64,000 nt of DNA from assembly GCF_900290275.1 (NCBI RefSeq), contig NZ_LT985323.1:1-64000 (forward strand). The letters are read 5' to 3'. This DNA is from Prevotella merdae. GTDB lineage: Bacteria; Bacteroidota; Bacteroidia; Bacteroidales; Bacteroidaceae. Each line of letters opens with the position of its first letter. Within the stretch, counting starts at the first letter, position 1. Of the stretch, positions 56,196-64,000 are shown piece by piece. A program made the position numbers and the translations under genes. The notes under the pieces were generated by a model. The model was given only the letters and a program-made list of their open reading frames with translations. It had not been told where the DNA came from and ran no database searches.

Positions 56196-57353
56196 ATGCA
56201 AAACTTCTGCATCTTGTCATTTTTTATCTCGGCTTTATGCCTTTTGTCCTGCTCCTCAGAACAGGATAAACCAGAGACACCTGAGCCTAAGCCAAACGTG
56301 GGAATCGCATTCGGCGGTGCCAACGGTACATGGCAGGATGCACCCACAACGCGTGCCACAAACACCGGCCTCGAAACACTCTTCTCCTCGTTCCGCGTCT
56401 GGGGATATAAAACCACATCAGACGTTACCTCTTTGTCGTCGTCACAGCTCGTGATGGACGGCTATAAGGTTGTTTTCACCCAGGGCAGCGCGGGCAACAC
56501 AGCCGACTGGGAATACGTGGGCATCGAGAACCCTACGCTCCCCACTCCACAAACCATTAAATACTGGGACCATTCAGCCACAAGCTATCGCTTCTTTGGC
56601 TACAGTCCATTCCGTACCGACGTCACCGTCACCACCCCATCAACCGCTGAACCCAACGTCAGCCTCAGCTTTCCATTTGACTATTCCGATGTTGCCACCG
56701 CCACATCGACACCATACACAAGTCGTCTATGGCTTGCCGCCCCATCTTCCGACGCCACATCAGCCGCTTACGGCTCGTGCGTCAAGCTTACCTTCGCCCC
56801 AATAATAGCCAAGGTGCGCTTCCGCTTTACCTACCCCAACGGCACAAAGAGCGTCACAATGAGGAACATACAGTTCGGCGACAGCCGCTTTCTTGACGAC
56901 GCATCCAAGGCAGACACCCCTCTACGTGGCATCATCACAGCCACCTATCCCCTCACAGGCATACCGTCGAGCCAGCTGCCCGTCATCACAATGAAGCCAA
57001 CGGCAGCCGATGCCACAGGCAACATCATCCTCACCATACCCTACGAGGAAGCTGCAGACGCTGTACACATCCTCAAAGACCCCACCCTCTATCAGAAGTG
57101 GTACTACGTTCCGCCCCTTGCCAACATACCCTACGAGCAGGGCGCTTACACCATAACCGCCAACATCAGCGGCAAGAAAGTGTCTGCCACCGTTCCCGCA
57201 CAGTACATGCAGTGGAAGGCAGGCTGCCAATATACATACATCTTCAAACTGTCTGACGTTGGCGACAACATCACCTTCGCCGACCTGCAAGTGGAGCAAT
57301 GGCTCCCAGGTGCCGACATCCAGAACGATGGCAACGGCACACACGACTGGTAA
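56196..57353 (+). CDS. Accessory fimbrillin-family lipoprotein
   Basis: A 385-residue lipoprotein (ISALCLLSC, lipid cysteine near 18) of the fimbrillin/Mfa2-like group. VGIAFGGANGTWQDAPTTRAT near 35-55 parallels the INFGG...TRAT start of the major fimbrillin; IKYWDHSATSYRFFGYSP near 120 and VKLTFAPIIAKVRFRFTYP near 205 are the conserved strands. It contains the C-terminal QYMQWKAGCQYTYIFKLSD and VEQWLPGADIQNDGNG typical of the family. It probably caps or decorates the fibre. The GC content is higher than in the major subunit. Confidence 0.8.
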   Translation: MQNFCILSFFISALCLLSCSSEQDKPETPEPKPNVGIAFGGANGTWQDAPTTRATNTGLETLFSSFRVWGYKTTSDVTSLSSSQLVMDGYKVVFTQGSAGNTADWEYVGIENPTLPTPQTIKYWDHSATSYRFFGYSPFRTDVTVTTPSTAEPNVSLSFPFDYSDVATATSTPYTSRLWLAAPSSDATSAAYGSCVKLTFAPIIAKVRFRFTYPNGTKSVTMRNIQFGDSRFLDDASKADTPLRGIITATYPLTGIPSSQLPVITMKPTAADATGNIILTIPYEEAADAVHILKDPTLYQKWYYVPPLANIPYEQGAYTITANISGKKVSATVPAQYMQWKAGCQYTYIFKLSDVGDNITFADLQVEQWLPGADIQNDGNGTHDW

Positions 57354-57375
57354 GAAACATATATATAATAAAAGC

Positions 57376-58482
57376 ATGAAGCATCTCAGTTCCATAGCAG
57401 CTATTATCTACCTCGCAAGTCTCAGTGCTTGCGGTTCTTCCGACATGCCCGTTCAGTATGCCGACAGCTACGGCTACATCACCTTCTCGGCACAGTCGCA
57501 GAAGATTCTCACCCGCACCAATCCCTACGAAGCATACAATCCTGAGCGTCATCCTGCCACGATGGGTGTCTTTGGCTATCAGGACAACGACGCCGCCAAC
57601 CCCATCTTCCGCAACGAGACAGCCACATACAATGCCTCAACGCAGAGCTGGCCTACGGCGACGCCTAAGCGATGGGCCGATTATCCCAACGCTTCCTCGT
57701 TCAGCTTCTTTGCATACATGCCTTATTCTGCCGCAGCTACGCTGACAAAGACCCTCGACGGCACCTGCACAATAGCCTTTCCATTCTCTATGGAGAACGC
57801 AACGGCGCCCGTAATATTCGACACTAAGGCAGCGCCCATTATCTGCGCTCTACCCATCAACAAGGCAGGAATAGATGTGGAGAATGTAGACCGCTTGGTC
57901 GACTTGAAGTTCGACCAGACCCTTACAGGCTACAACCTGTCCTTCCGACTCGATGCTAAGATGAACGCCATACGACATTTCCGCATACATAGCGTCTCGC
58001 TCTCGGGCTATCTCGCCACATCGTGTACCATCGCACGCTCTTACACATGGAACAACGGCACCAAAAGCTGGACTGCCTCAGCCATAAAATGGAATGACGT
58101 AAATCGTGCGACGTTCGTCGATACGCCCATCCCTTACAAGAGCTACGACGACAGCAAGGTGTACGACGATGCCACACAGAGTGCCATCGTAAACTCCACA
58201 GGCTATACACAATGGGGCGCCAACTTCTACACCATACCCGACAACGCCTTCACTCCCGAAATAAAGGTGACATACGACGTGGAGATGATAGCCGAGGACG
58301 GCTCTACGGTGGTGACACGAAAGGACGTAACATCCAAGATAACCCTTAACAAAGACAACTTCGGCAACCTGACAACGGGCAAGACAGCTATGCTCAACCC
58401 CATACGCATCCTCATACAGCCACGCTATCTGTATGTAATGGCAGACCAGGATGCCTATACTGGACATCTGCTGATAGACTGA
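57376..58482 (+). CDS. Accessory fimbrillin-family lipoprotein
   Basis: A 368-residue lipoprotein (YLASLSAC, lipid cysteine near 19). YITFSAQSQKILTRTNPYEAYNPERHPATMGVFGY near 35-70 and FSFFAYMPYSAAATLTK near 112 are fimbrillin-like blocks; a C-terminal VEMIAEDGSTVVTRKDV and PIRILIQPRYLYVMADQD close the fold. The ATG at 57376 is used since upstream in-frame codons overlap the previous gene. It lies 22 nt after that gene and 46 nt before the giant surface protein, so it is probably a tip or anchor subunit. Confidence 0.75.
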   Translation: MKHLSSIAAIIYLASLSACGSSDMPVQYADSYGYITFSAQSQKILTRTNPYEAYNPERHPATMGVFGYQDNDAANPIFRNETATYNASTQSWPTATPKRWADYPNASSFSFFAYMPYSAAATLTKTLDGTCTIAFPFSMENATAPVIFDTKAAPIICALPINKAGIDVENVDRLVDLKFDQTLTGYNLSFRLDAKMNAIRHFRIHSVSLSGYLATSCTIARSYTWNNGTKSWTASAIKWNDVNRATFVDTPIPYKSYDDSKVYDDATQSAIVNSTGYTQWGANFYTIPDNAFTPEIKVTYDVEMIAEDGSTVVTRKDVTSKITLNKDNFGNLTTGKTAMLNPIRILIQPRYLYVMADQDAYTGHLLID

Positions 58483-58528
58483 TTTAGAACATAGAAAACA
58501 GTTAAAACTTCAATATAAGTACTTGAAA

Positions 58529-61500
58529 ATGAACTTACATTTATCAAATTGCATATATCGTAAACTATTCTTTCTACTTACCCTCCTGCTTGTCGGCACC
58601 CAAATGGTGTTGGCGCAGCAGGACTCCACTGTCGACACCGAACCTAAAGTGTATGGCAACGTGTATGACGGCACACCCTACTATGCCGACAGCTACGAGC
58701 CTTATACAGACGGCACTCAAGGCGACGGCTCTAAGAACAAGCCGTTCCTTATAAGCAACGACATGCAGCTGGCAAAGCTTGCACACGATGTAAACAACGG
58801 CAAGTCGTTCTCAGGCAAATACTTCAAGCTTACCAAGGACATCGACCTTGGCAAGGCGTTGTGGACTCCTATTGGCTCATGGAATCCAAAGACACCTAAT
58901 TTCTTTGCCGGTAAGTTTGACGGTGACGGCCATAAGATAAGCAACATGCACATCTGCTGGACCAATGCAGACGGTCAGGAGGCTTCATGGGGTCTCTTCT
59001 CACGTCTGGCAGGATCAGCTGCCAACGAAGCTGGCTTCGCCTGCGTCACCAACCTGGTAATCGAGAAAGCCTGCGTGGAGAAGACAAAGGGTTATCGCCC
59101 CGTGGGCAGCGGTACCATAAAGCTTGGCGTCGTAGCCGCCGACCTTACCAAGAACGCCGAGATAAGCAACATCATCATACGCAACTCAAAGGTTACGGAC
59201 AACGAGGAAGCGTATGACGCTAACGGCGTATACCGTATAGGCGGTATCGTGGGCTACATCAACGGCGGTTATCACCGCATCTTCAACATCTCTGCCGACG
59301 TAAGCATGAATATGCACAAGAACGCCAAATGCAAGAACGCGGTAACCATATCTGGCGGTATTGGTTGTGCCACCAGCTTCTCGTCAAACTCTTACACCAT
59401 TCTCCCCACCAACATCTATGTGCATGGTCCGGGCATCATAACAAACGGCAGCAATAGTAAGGGAAGCGTCATTGCCTTCTATGGCAGCTCGTACCAGAAG
59501 ATTTTTCCAGCATCCAATAAGGCTACATTATATTACTCTCATGCCAATGCTGTATCAGGTTCTACCAACTACAGCGACGGAACGGAGCACGAACCCACCG
59601 ACACCGACCCCACAACGGGCAAGACATTCGGCAAGACCTTTACCGAAATAGCCAACGCTTACATCAACGACAAGAAGCTCGACCGCAAGACATGGGCTTT
59701 CTCCGCCACATCCAACAGCTTCGCTTTCAGCTCCATAGCTCTGAAGATGAAGCGTGGCAAAGAGGACGTGCTCACCGTTGTAGACGAGGAGGGCAATGCC
59801 ATGACTGACGTTTACGACTGGTATGTCTCGCACGGCAATGCCAATCCGGTTAAGGTTAATACCGACAAGCTCAATCCCTTCACCCTACAACGTCAGACAT
59901 ACGTACAGTCTGTGTATGCCACCGACGGCAACTCCACCACTAATACTGTCATCGTAAACCCCATCACGCTTACGGCAAGTCTTACGACAAGCAAGCGCGA
60001 GTTCACTGTCAACGTCTCCAACGACTCGGAGGACGGGCTTACCAACGACGAGCTCGGTCTCGACATAACCTACGAATGGTACAACGGTACGGAGAGACTA
60101 AGCTCTATCCCTACTTCGCAGAACATCGTAACGCGCCCTACTGACAGTTCCAAAGGACGAAAGTATTACTGTAAGGTTACGGTCAAGAGCGGCTCATCTG
60201 TATTGCTTGAAAAGACGGTGAGCGTATCGGTGGTGGTTTATCTCTGCCCCGCCGGTGTAACCACGTCTGACGGCAAGACATACGCCAAAGGAACAGACAA
60301 TCTTACGGACGACTCATGGGGCTACACTCCCGACAAGCCTATGCTTACATGGAAGGGAGCCTACAGCAAGCTGTCAGCCAAAGGCTCGTGGGACGAGAAC
60401 ACCATTGTGCTTATGGGCACCAGTTCGCCGGACGTCACCTATGTCGGATTCTGCCTCACCCCCAACTATCAGGGCGAGAACCTTCTTACCTACAACGATT
60501 GGGCAGGAGCTAAAAGCAACAATCCACAGCTCTTCCGCAACACCACCATTACAGGCGAATGGGATAAGGACTATAACGGCTGCATAGAGATAAAGGGTTC
60601 GTCGAGAGGTCTGCCTATATGGGGAGACACACGCTTCGAGAATCTTACATTCAACAAGAACAGTATAGAATCCTATAACATCATCTTCTGCCAGTACAAC
60701 AACATCATCATGGATAAGGGCATCAAGATGACAGGCTTTGATGTCAACTCACCCGACTACGGCACCATCGACGGCGCCGTAACCAACGCCCTGCACATCT
60801 TCGGCGGCATCAACAACGACGGTCGCTTCTATCCGCTCAACAATCCGGACAGCATCGCAGCCTACAACAAGGCCATGCCTCATGGCAAGGAGGGATTCAG
60901 CATCATCGTCAAGTCGGGCTTCTATTCGTGTATCAGTGCCGGCGGTCGTCAGACGGCAAAACCAGAATTAGACGGCGCACCACCCAAGCAGAACGGCATC
61001 ATGGGTACCCCCCAACAGCCCATAAAGTGTACCATCGACATCGACATCGACCGTACTTGGAACGACCTCCACAACAAAGAACGTGAGGTGAAGATGAACG
61101 ACGGCACCATAAAGCCGAGCGCCAACGACTATGATGCAGGCGTTATACTTGCCGGCAACCACGAGGGCGCCATGTATGCCGATGTCAACATCATCATCAG
61201 AAGCGGCTATGTGGCTCGTGTTGTCAACGGAACATTGGGTGCCCAGACCGAGCTGACGCTGCCATACGGGGACTATACGTACAACGTGCCCTGCAATACG
61301 TTTATGGGTAGAGCCAACATCACGCTCGACCCGGCATCGTCTGTCAACAACAAGGACGAATACTTAGACAAGCGTGTCATCGTAACCGAGCTTTATGGTG
61401 GCAGTACAGGTCGTGGACATACGGGCGACGTTGTAGTCAACAATCCCTTCTATGGCATCAGCACCGTAACCATCAACGGCGGCACCTTCCGGGTTCTGCC

Positions 61501-64000
61501 TGAGAAAAACGACAAGAAGGACAACATCCTATGCGGCATCTTCGGAGCCGGAGCGGGCGGTATGAACGGCATCGGATATGGCGACGACACTGCCGACACC
61601 CACACGCCAGACGACCGCATACCTTACTGGAACGACTCTAAGGACGTGATGCTCTACGGACCTTACAGCACAGCCAAGGACCGTCTGGTGACATACCACT
61701 GCTACAACGCTGACACTCAGGACTTCAAAGAAATCAGTCCGAAGGACACCCGTTCCGTTATTGTAATCAATGGCGGCGAGTTTGGTTACGCTTCAGCTCC
61801 CATTGACGGCATCTACGGCGGCGGCAGCGGCTTTATGAGCAAGAGTCTGTGGACCAAGAGTACAGCCACACCGAGCCAGTACGGCGGCAACGTGTATGGC
61901 AATGGTGAGACTTCTAACGTCGTAACATCGCTTACCATCAATGGCGGTGAGTTCTATTGCCAAAAGGGAGTGTTCGCAGGAGGACGCGGCACCAACTACT
62001 TCTTCTCCACTAACGCGTACGGTGGCTACAGCAGCAACTATAAGGAATTAGGCAAGACCTACGGCAACGTGCAGCTTAACATTAATGGCGGCATCTTCCA
62101 CTGTCCCGTCTTCGGTGGCGGCTATGGTGTAGCAGATGCCAAGCAGCTTAGCTCTAACAACGTGGAGACCCTCTCGCGTATGGCTCGTGTCTATGGCAAG
62201 GCGAGCGTGAACATCCAGGGCGGCGTCTTCTTTGACAACGTATACGGTGGCGGCGACATGGCTGTGGTGGAGAACCGCGGTGATGCCACCAACGTCGTTA
62301 TCGGCAACAATGCCGACATCCGCGGCTCCGTGTTTGCAGGTGGCAACGGTCGTCGTCGTCGTCCTGACAAACAGACATTCGCTGCGGACGACAATATGAC
62401 GCAGTATCCCGACTCGGTTGGCTTGGTTATTGGCAATACCAACCTCAGTCTCACCGGCTCGGCAGAGCAGGCACCATACGTATATGGCGACATCTTCGGT
62501 GGCGGCAATCTGGCTCAGGTCAGCGCCAACACAAACGTAAGCGTCTTCGCTGGCAACATGGCAGGTCAGATATTCGGCGGCGGCAACGGCTACATCAACG
62601 GCAACACCATCACCTCTGCCGACGTTCTCGGCAACACCAACGTTATGTTGGCGCAGGACGAAGGCGGTATGAGCGGCGAGGGCGGAGACAATAAGAATAA
62701 CGAGTTCTCCATCAATGTGATATGGAACCGCAAGTGGGATGCCACGAATAACCTCTTCTACGTGTGGGATTCGGGCATCAACGATTCCTCAGACGAGCCT
62801 GCCATTGAGGGAGCTGTATACAAGAAGGACGAGTTCTTTGCCAACGGCAAGTTCCTCAATCCTCATAACATCTACGGCGGCGGCAACCTTGCCTGCAACG
62901 TCGGCACTTATACCAATGCCAGCAACATTCCTGCCGAGAGCACCGGACACGCCACCGTACTGGTGCAGAAGGGTACTACTCCATACGAACTGCTCAAGAC
63001 AGACGAATGGAAGAAGGCTTATACGGACAATGACAATCCCCACTTCAGCGTATTCGGCGGCGGTTACGGTGCTCTGACGAAGGTGGGCAGCACCGACGTT
63101 ACCGTCAACGTGGACGGCGACTACAGCAAGTACGACACTAATGTGGACACCAACAGGCAGCTCGTCAATAAGAAGAATCAGGGTACATTGCCTGTGTTCG
63201 ACAGCTCAATGGGCATCCCTAACTTCACAGTTTGGGGCGTGCTTGGAGGCGGTTATGCAGGCACCGTGGCAGACAGCACCAAGGTTACGGTAGACGGCAA
63301 CACCTTCGTACACCGTGTGTTTGGCGGTGGCTTCGGCGACCCTACATCCACAGAGGACAACACCACAGGACAGATTGGCGGCAACACGGAGGTATATGTA
63401 CGCGGCGCACGCACACACGGCGACGTGTTTGGCGGTGGTGCAGGTCTTAAGCCGGCATCAGCCTCATCCGTACACTTCGTCAATGTGGCTCGCGTTGTAG
63501 GCACCACCAAGGTTGACATCTCTAACGATGCCATTATTTACGGCAATGTGTATGGCGGTGGCGACAACGCCAACGTGGGCGAATACGTCTCAACCAAGCC
63601 TGCCACATATTACTCTACCGACTCGCTTCGCAGCATAACAACGCTCAATCAGACCGACGGCACATTCGTCAGCTATAAGGCTGTGGGTTACCGCTCGTTC
63701 GTCAACATCTCCGGCGGCTCCGTATTCGGCAATGTGTATGGCGGTGGCAAGGGTCTGACGAAGGCAGAGGCTGACCATTATGAAAACGTAGGACGCGTCA
63801 ACGGCAACACCCTTGTACACATCACCGACAGCAAGCCAGGCAACTATACAGACAAGGACAACATCGTGCCCTACGTATGGAGCAACATCTACGGCGGCTG
63901 TGCCTACGGCACGGTTGACGGCAACACGCTCGTACACGTCGAGGGCGGTCTGCTCGGCAACAGCGTATACGGTGGCGGATACGGCGACGTGCGCATCGAC
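58529..64000 (+). CDS. Giant cell-surface protein with INGG/VYGGG repeats (partial)
   Basis: At least 1,824 residues in one uninterrupted frame, open at the right edge. The signal peptide spans about 1-30 (FFLLTLLLVGTQMVLAQ). Residues about 65-260 resemble a GLUG-type beta-helix (KPFLISNDMQLAKLAHDVN; FKLTKDIDLG; FAGKFDGDGHKISNMHI). Around 505-570 an Ig-like module reads TYEWYNGTERL...YYCKV. From about 960 onward come many repeats of the form INGGxF...V[FY]GGG (for example INGGEFGYASAP, VYGGGDMA, IFGGGNLA, VFGGGFGD, NVYGGGKG), spaced about 30-60 residues and suggesting a beta-solenoid. No enzymatic motif was found. As the last visible gene of the fimbrial operon it is probably a surface adhesin or fibre tip. 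Confidence 0.8.
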   Translation, partial: MNLHLSNCIYRKLFFLLTLLLVGTQMVLAQQDSTVDTEPKVYGNVYDGTPYYADSYEPYTDGTQGDGSKNKPFLISNDMQLAKLAHDVNNGKSFSGKYFKLTKDIDLGKALWTPIGSWNPKTPNFFAGKFDGDGHKISNMHICWTNADGQEASWGLFSRLAGSAANEAGFACVTNLVIEKACVEKTKGYRPVGSGTIKLGVVAADLTKNAEISNIIIRNSKVTDNEEAYDANGVYRIGGIVGYINGGYHRIFNISADVSMNMHKNAKCKNAVTISGGIGCATSFSSNSYTILPTNIYVHGPGIITNGSNSKGSVIAFYGSSYQKIFPASNKATLYYSHANAVSGSTNYSDGTEHEPTDTDPTTGKTFGKTFTEIANAYINDKKLDRKTWAFSATSNSFAFSSIALKMKRGKEDVLTVVDEEGNAMTDVYDWYVSHGNANPVKVNTDKLNPFTLQRQTYVQSVYATDGNSTTNTVIVNPITLTASLTTSKREFTVNVSNDSEDGLTNDELGLDITYEWYNGTERLSSIPTSQNIVTRPTDSSKGRKYYCKVTVKSGSSVLLEKTVSVSVVVYLCPAGVTTSDGKTYAKGTDNLTDDSWGYTPDKPMLTWKGAYSKLSAKGSWDENTIVLMGTSSPDVTYVGFCLTPNYQGENLLTYNDWAGAKSNNPQLFRNTTITGEWDKDYNGCIEIKGSSRGLPIWGDTRFENLTFNKNSIESYNIIFCQYNNIIMDKGIKMTGFDVNSPDYGTIDGAVTNALHIFGGINNDGRFYPLNNPDSIAAYNKAMPHGKEGFSIIVKSGFYSCISAGGRQTAKPELDGAPPKQNGIMGTPQQPIKCTIDIDIDRTWNDLHNKEREVKMNDGTIKPSANDYDAGVILAGNHEGAMYADVNIIIRSGYVARVVNGTLGAQTELTLPYGDYTYNVPCNTFMGRANITLDPASSVNNKDEYLDKRVIVTELYGGSTGRGHTGDVVVNNPFYGISTVTINGGTFRVLPEKNDKKDNILCGIFGAGAGGMNGIGYGDDTADTHTPDDRIPYWNDSKDVMLYGPYSTAKDRLVTYHCYNADTQDFKEISPKDTRSVIVINGGEFGYASAPIDGIYGGGSGFMSKSLWTKSTATPSQYGGNVYGNGETSNVVTSLTINGGEFYCQKGVFAGGRGTNYFFSTNAYGGYSSNYKELGKTYGNVQLNINGGIFHCPVFGGGYGVADAKQLSSNNVETLSRMARVYGKASVNIQGGVFFDNVYGGGDMAVVENRGDATNVVIGNNADIRGSVFAGGNGRRRRPDKQTFAADDNMTQYPDSVGLVIGNTNLSLTGSAEQAPYVYGDIFGGGNLAQVSANTNVSVFAGNMAGQIFGGGNGYINGNTITSADVLGNTNVMLAQDEGGMSGEGGDNKNNEFSINVIWNRKWDATNNLFYVWDSGINDSSDEPAIEGAVYKKDEFFANGKFLNPHNIYGGGNLACNVGTYTNASNIPAESTGHATVLVQKGTTPYELLKTDEWKKAYTDNDNPHFSVFGGGYGALTKVGSTDVTVNVDGDYSKYDTNVDTNRQLVNKKNQGTLPVFDSSMGIPNFTVWGVLGGGYAGTVADSTKVTVDGNTFVHRVFGGGFGDPTSTEDNTTGQIGGNTEVYVRGARTHGDVFGGGAGLKPASASSVHFVNVARVVGTTKVDISNDAIIYGNVYGGGDNANVGEYVSTKPATYYSTDSLRSITTLNQTDGTFVSYKAVGYRSFVNISGGSVFGNVYGGGKGLTKAEADHYENVGRVNGNTLVHITDSKPGNYTDKDNIVPYVWSNIYGGCAYGTVDGNTLVHVEGGLLGNSVYGGGYGDVRID

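Overview
The window looks like a chromosomal segment of a Bacteroidales bacterium close to Prevotella/Segatella. The evidence is the -7 box TAnnTTTG found at several gene starts (with a -33 TTTG 19-20 nt upstream), a Nudix-type AraR regulator, a DUF6108 protein in an ECF sigma locus, Mfa/FimA-like fimbrillins, and a dense glycan-degrading gene cluster. No rRNA, tRNA or CRISPR array was seen.

Layout. 1-124: 5' end of a class C group II intron, minus strand, running off the left edge just behind the cysK terminator. 198-2506: cysK and metY (sulfur assimilation). 2507-4008: mostly non-coding, with a candidate C-poor small RNA, one AT-rich secreted ORF and two long inverted repeats. 4009-5960: mrp and trmB. 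6131-8643: ECF sigma factor, its membrane partner, a DUF6108 protein and an outer-membrane barrel. 8883-10787: dnaK. 11046-12070: an intact IS982-family element with a 7-bp target duplication. 12192-14100: the tail of a Wadjet-like (condensin-type) defence locus, consisting of the last 68 codons of a JetC/MukB-like ATPase, a Toprim protein resembling JetD, and an HNH nuclease. Its upstream side is cut off by a second, 83-nt intron remnant at 14102-14184.

14277-26536 (minus): arabinose utilisation, with GH51 arabinofuranosidase, transketolase, FGGY kinase, araA, araD, Nudix AraR, an SSS sugar symporter and aldose 1-epimerase. 27012-42970 (minus): a CAZyme run of DUF4861, GH2, GH105, DUF2264, a galactanase-like GH43, a heparinase-II/III-like lyase, GH127/146, a tandem GH43-GH43 protein and a GH43. 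No SusC/SusD pair is present. Read together, the enzymes fit stripping of arabinose and galactose from a uronic-acid-capped arabinogalactan or pectin side chain. The released arabinose would feed the adjacent AraA/kinase/AraD/transketolase route. Three AGTGT-N7-ACACT-like palindromes, two before the epimerase and one before the first GH43, may be AraR operators tying the two halves together.

42971-43888: non-coding, with a second C-poor RNA candidate and a tandemly duplicated promoter for an apparently leaderless lipoprotein gene. 44490-46178: menC and ribE. 46443-51660: a TolC/MacA/MacB-type efflux operon whose intergenic gaps carry REP-like and other inverted repeats. 51828-64000: a fimbria-type surface operon with an OmpA/DUF3575 barrel, a DUF5119 lipoprotein, a major fimbrillin, two accessory fimbrillins and a very large surface protein (at least 1,824 residues, open at the right edge) built of INGG...VYGGG repeats.

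A GC-rich hairpin repeat family is scattered between the CAZyme and efflux genes. Two copies appear to have been absorbed into the signal-peptide coding regions of the GH105 and DUF2264 genes. Functions are assigned from motifs read by eye; no database search was run.
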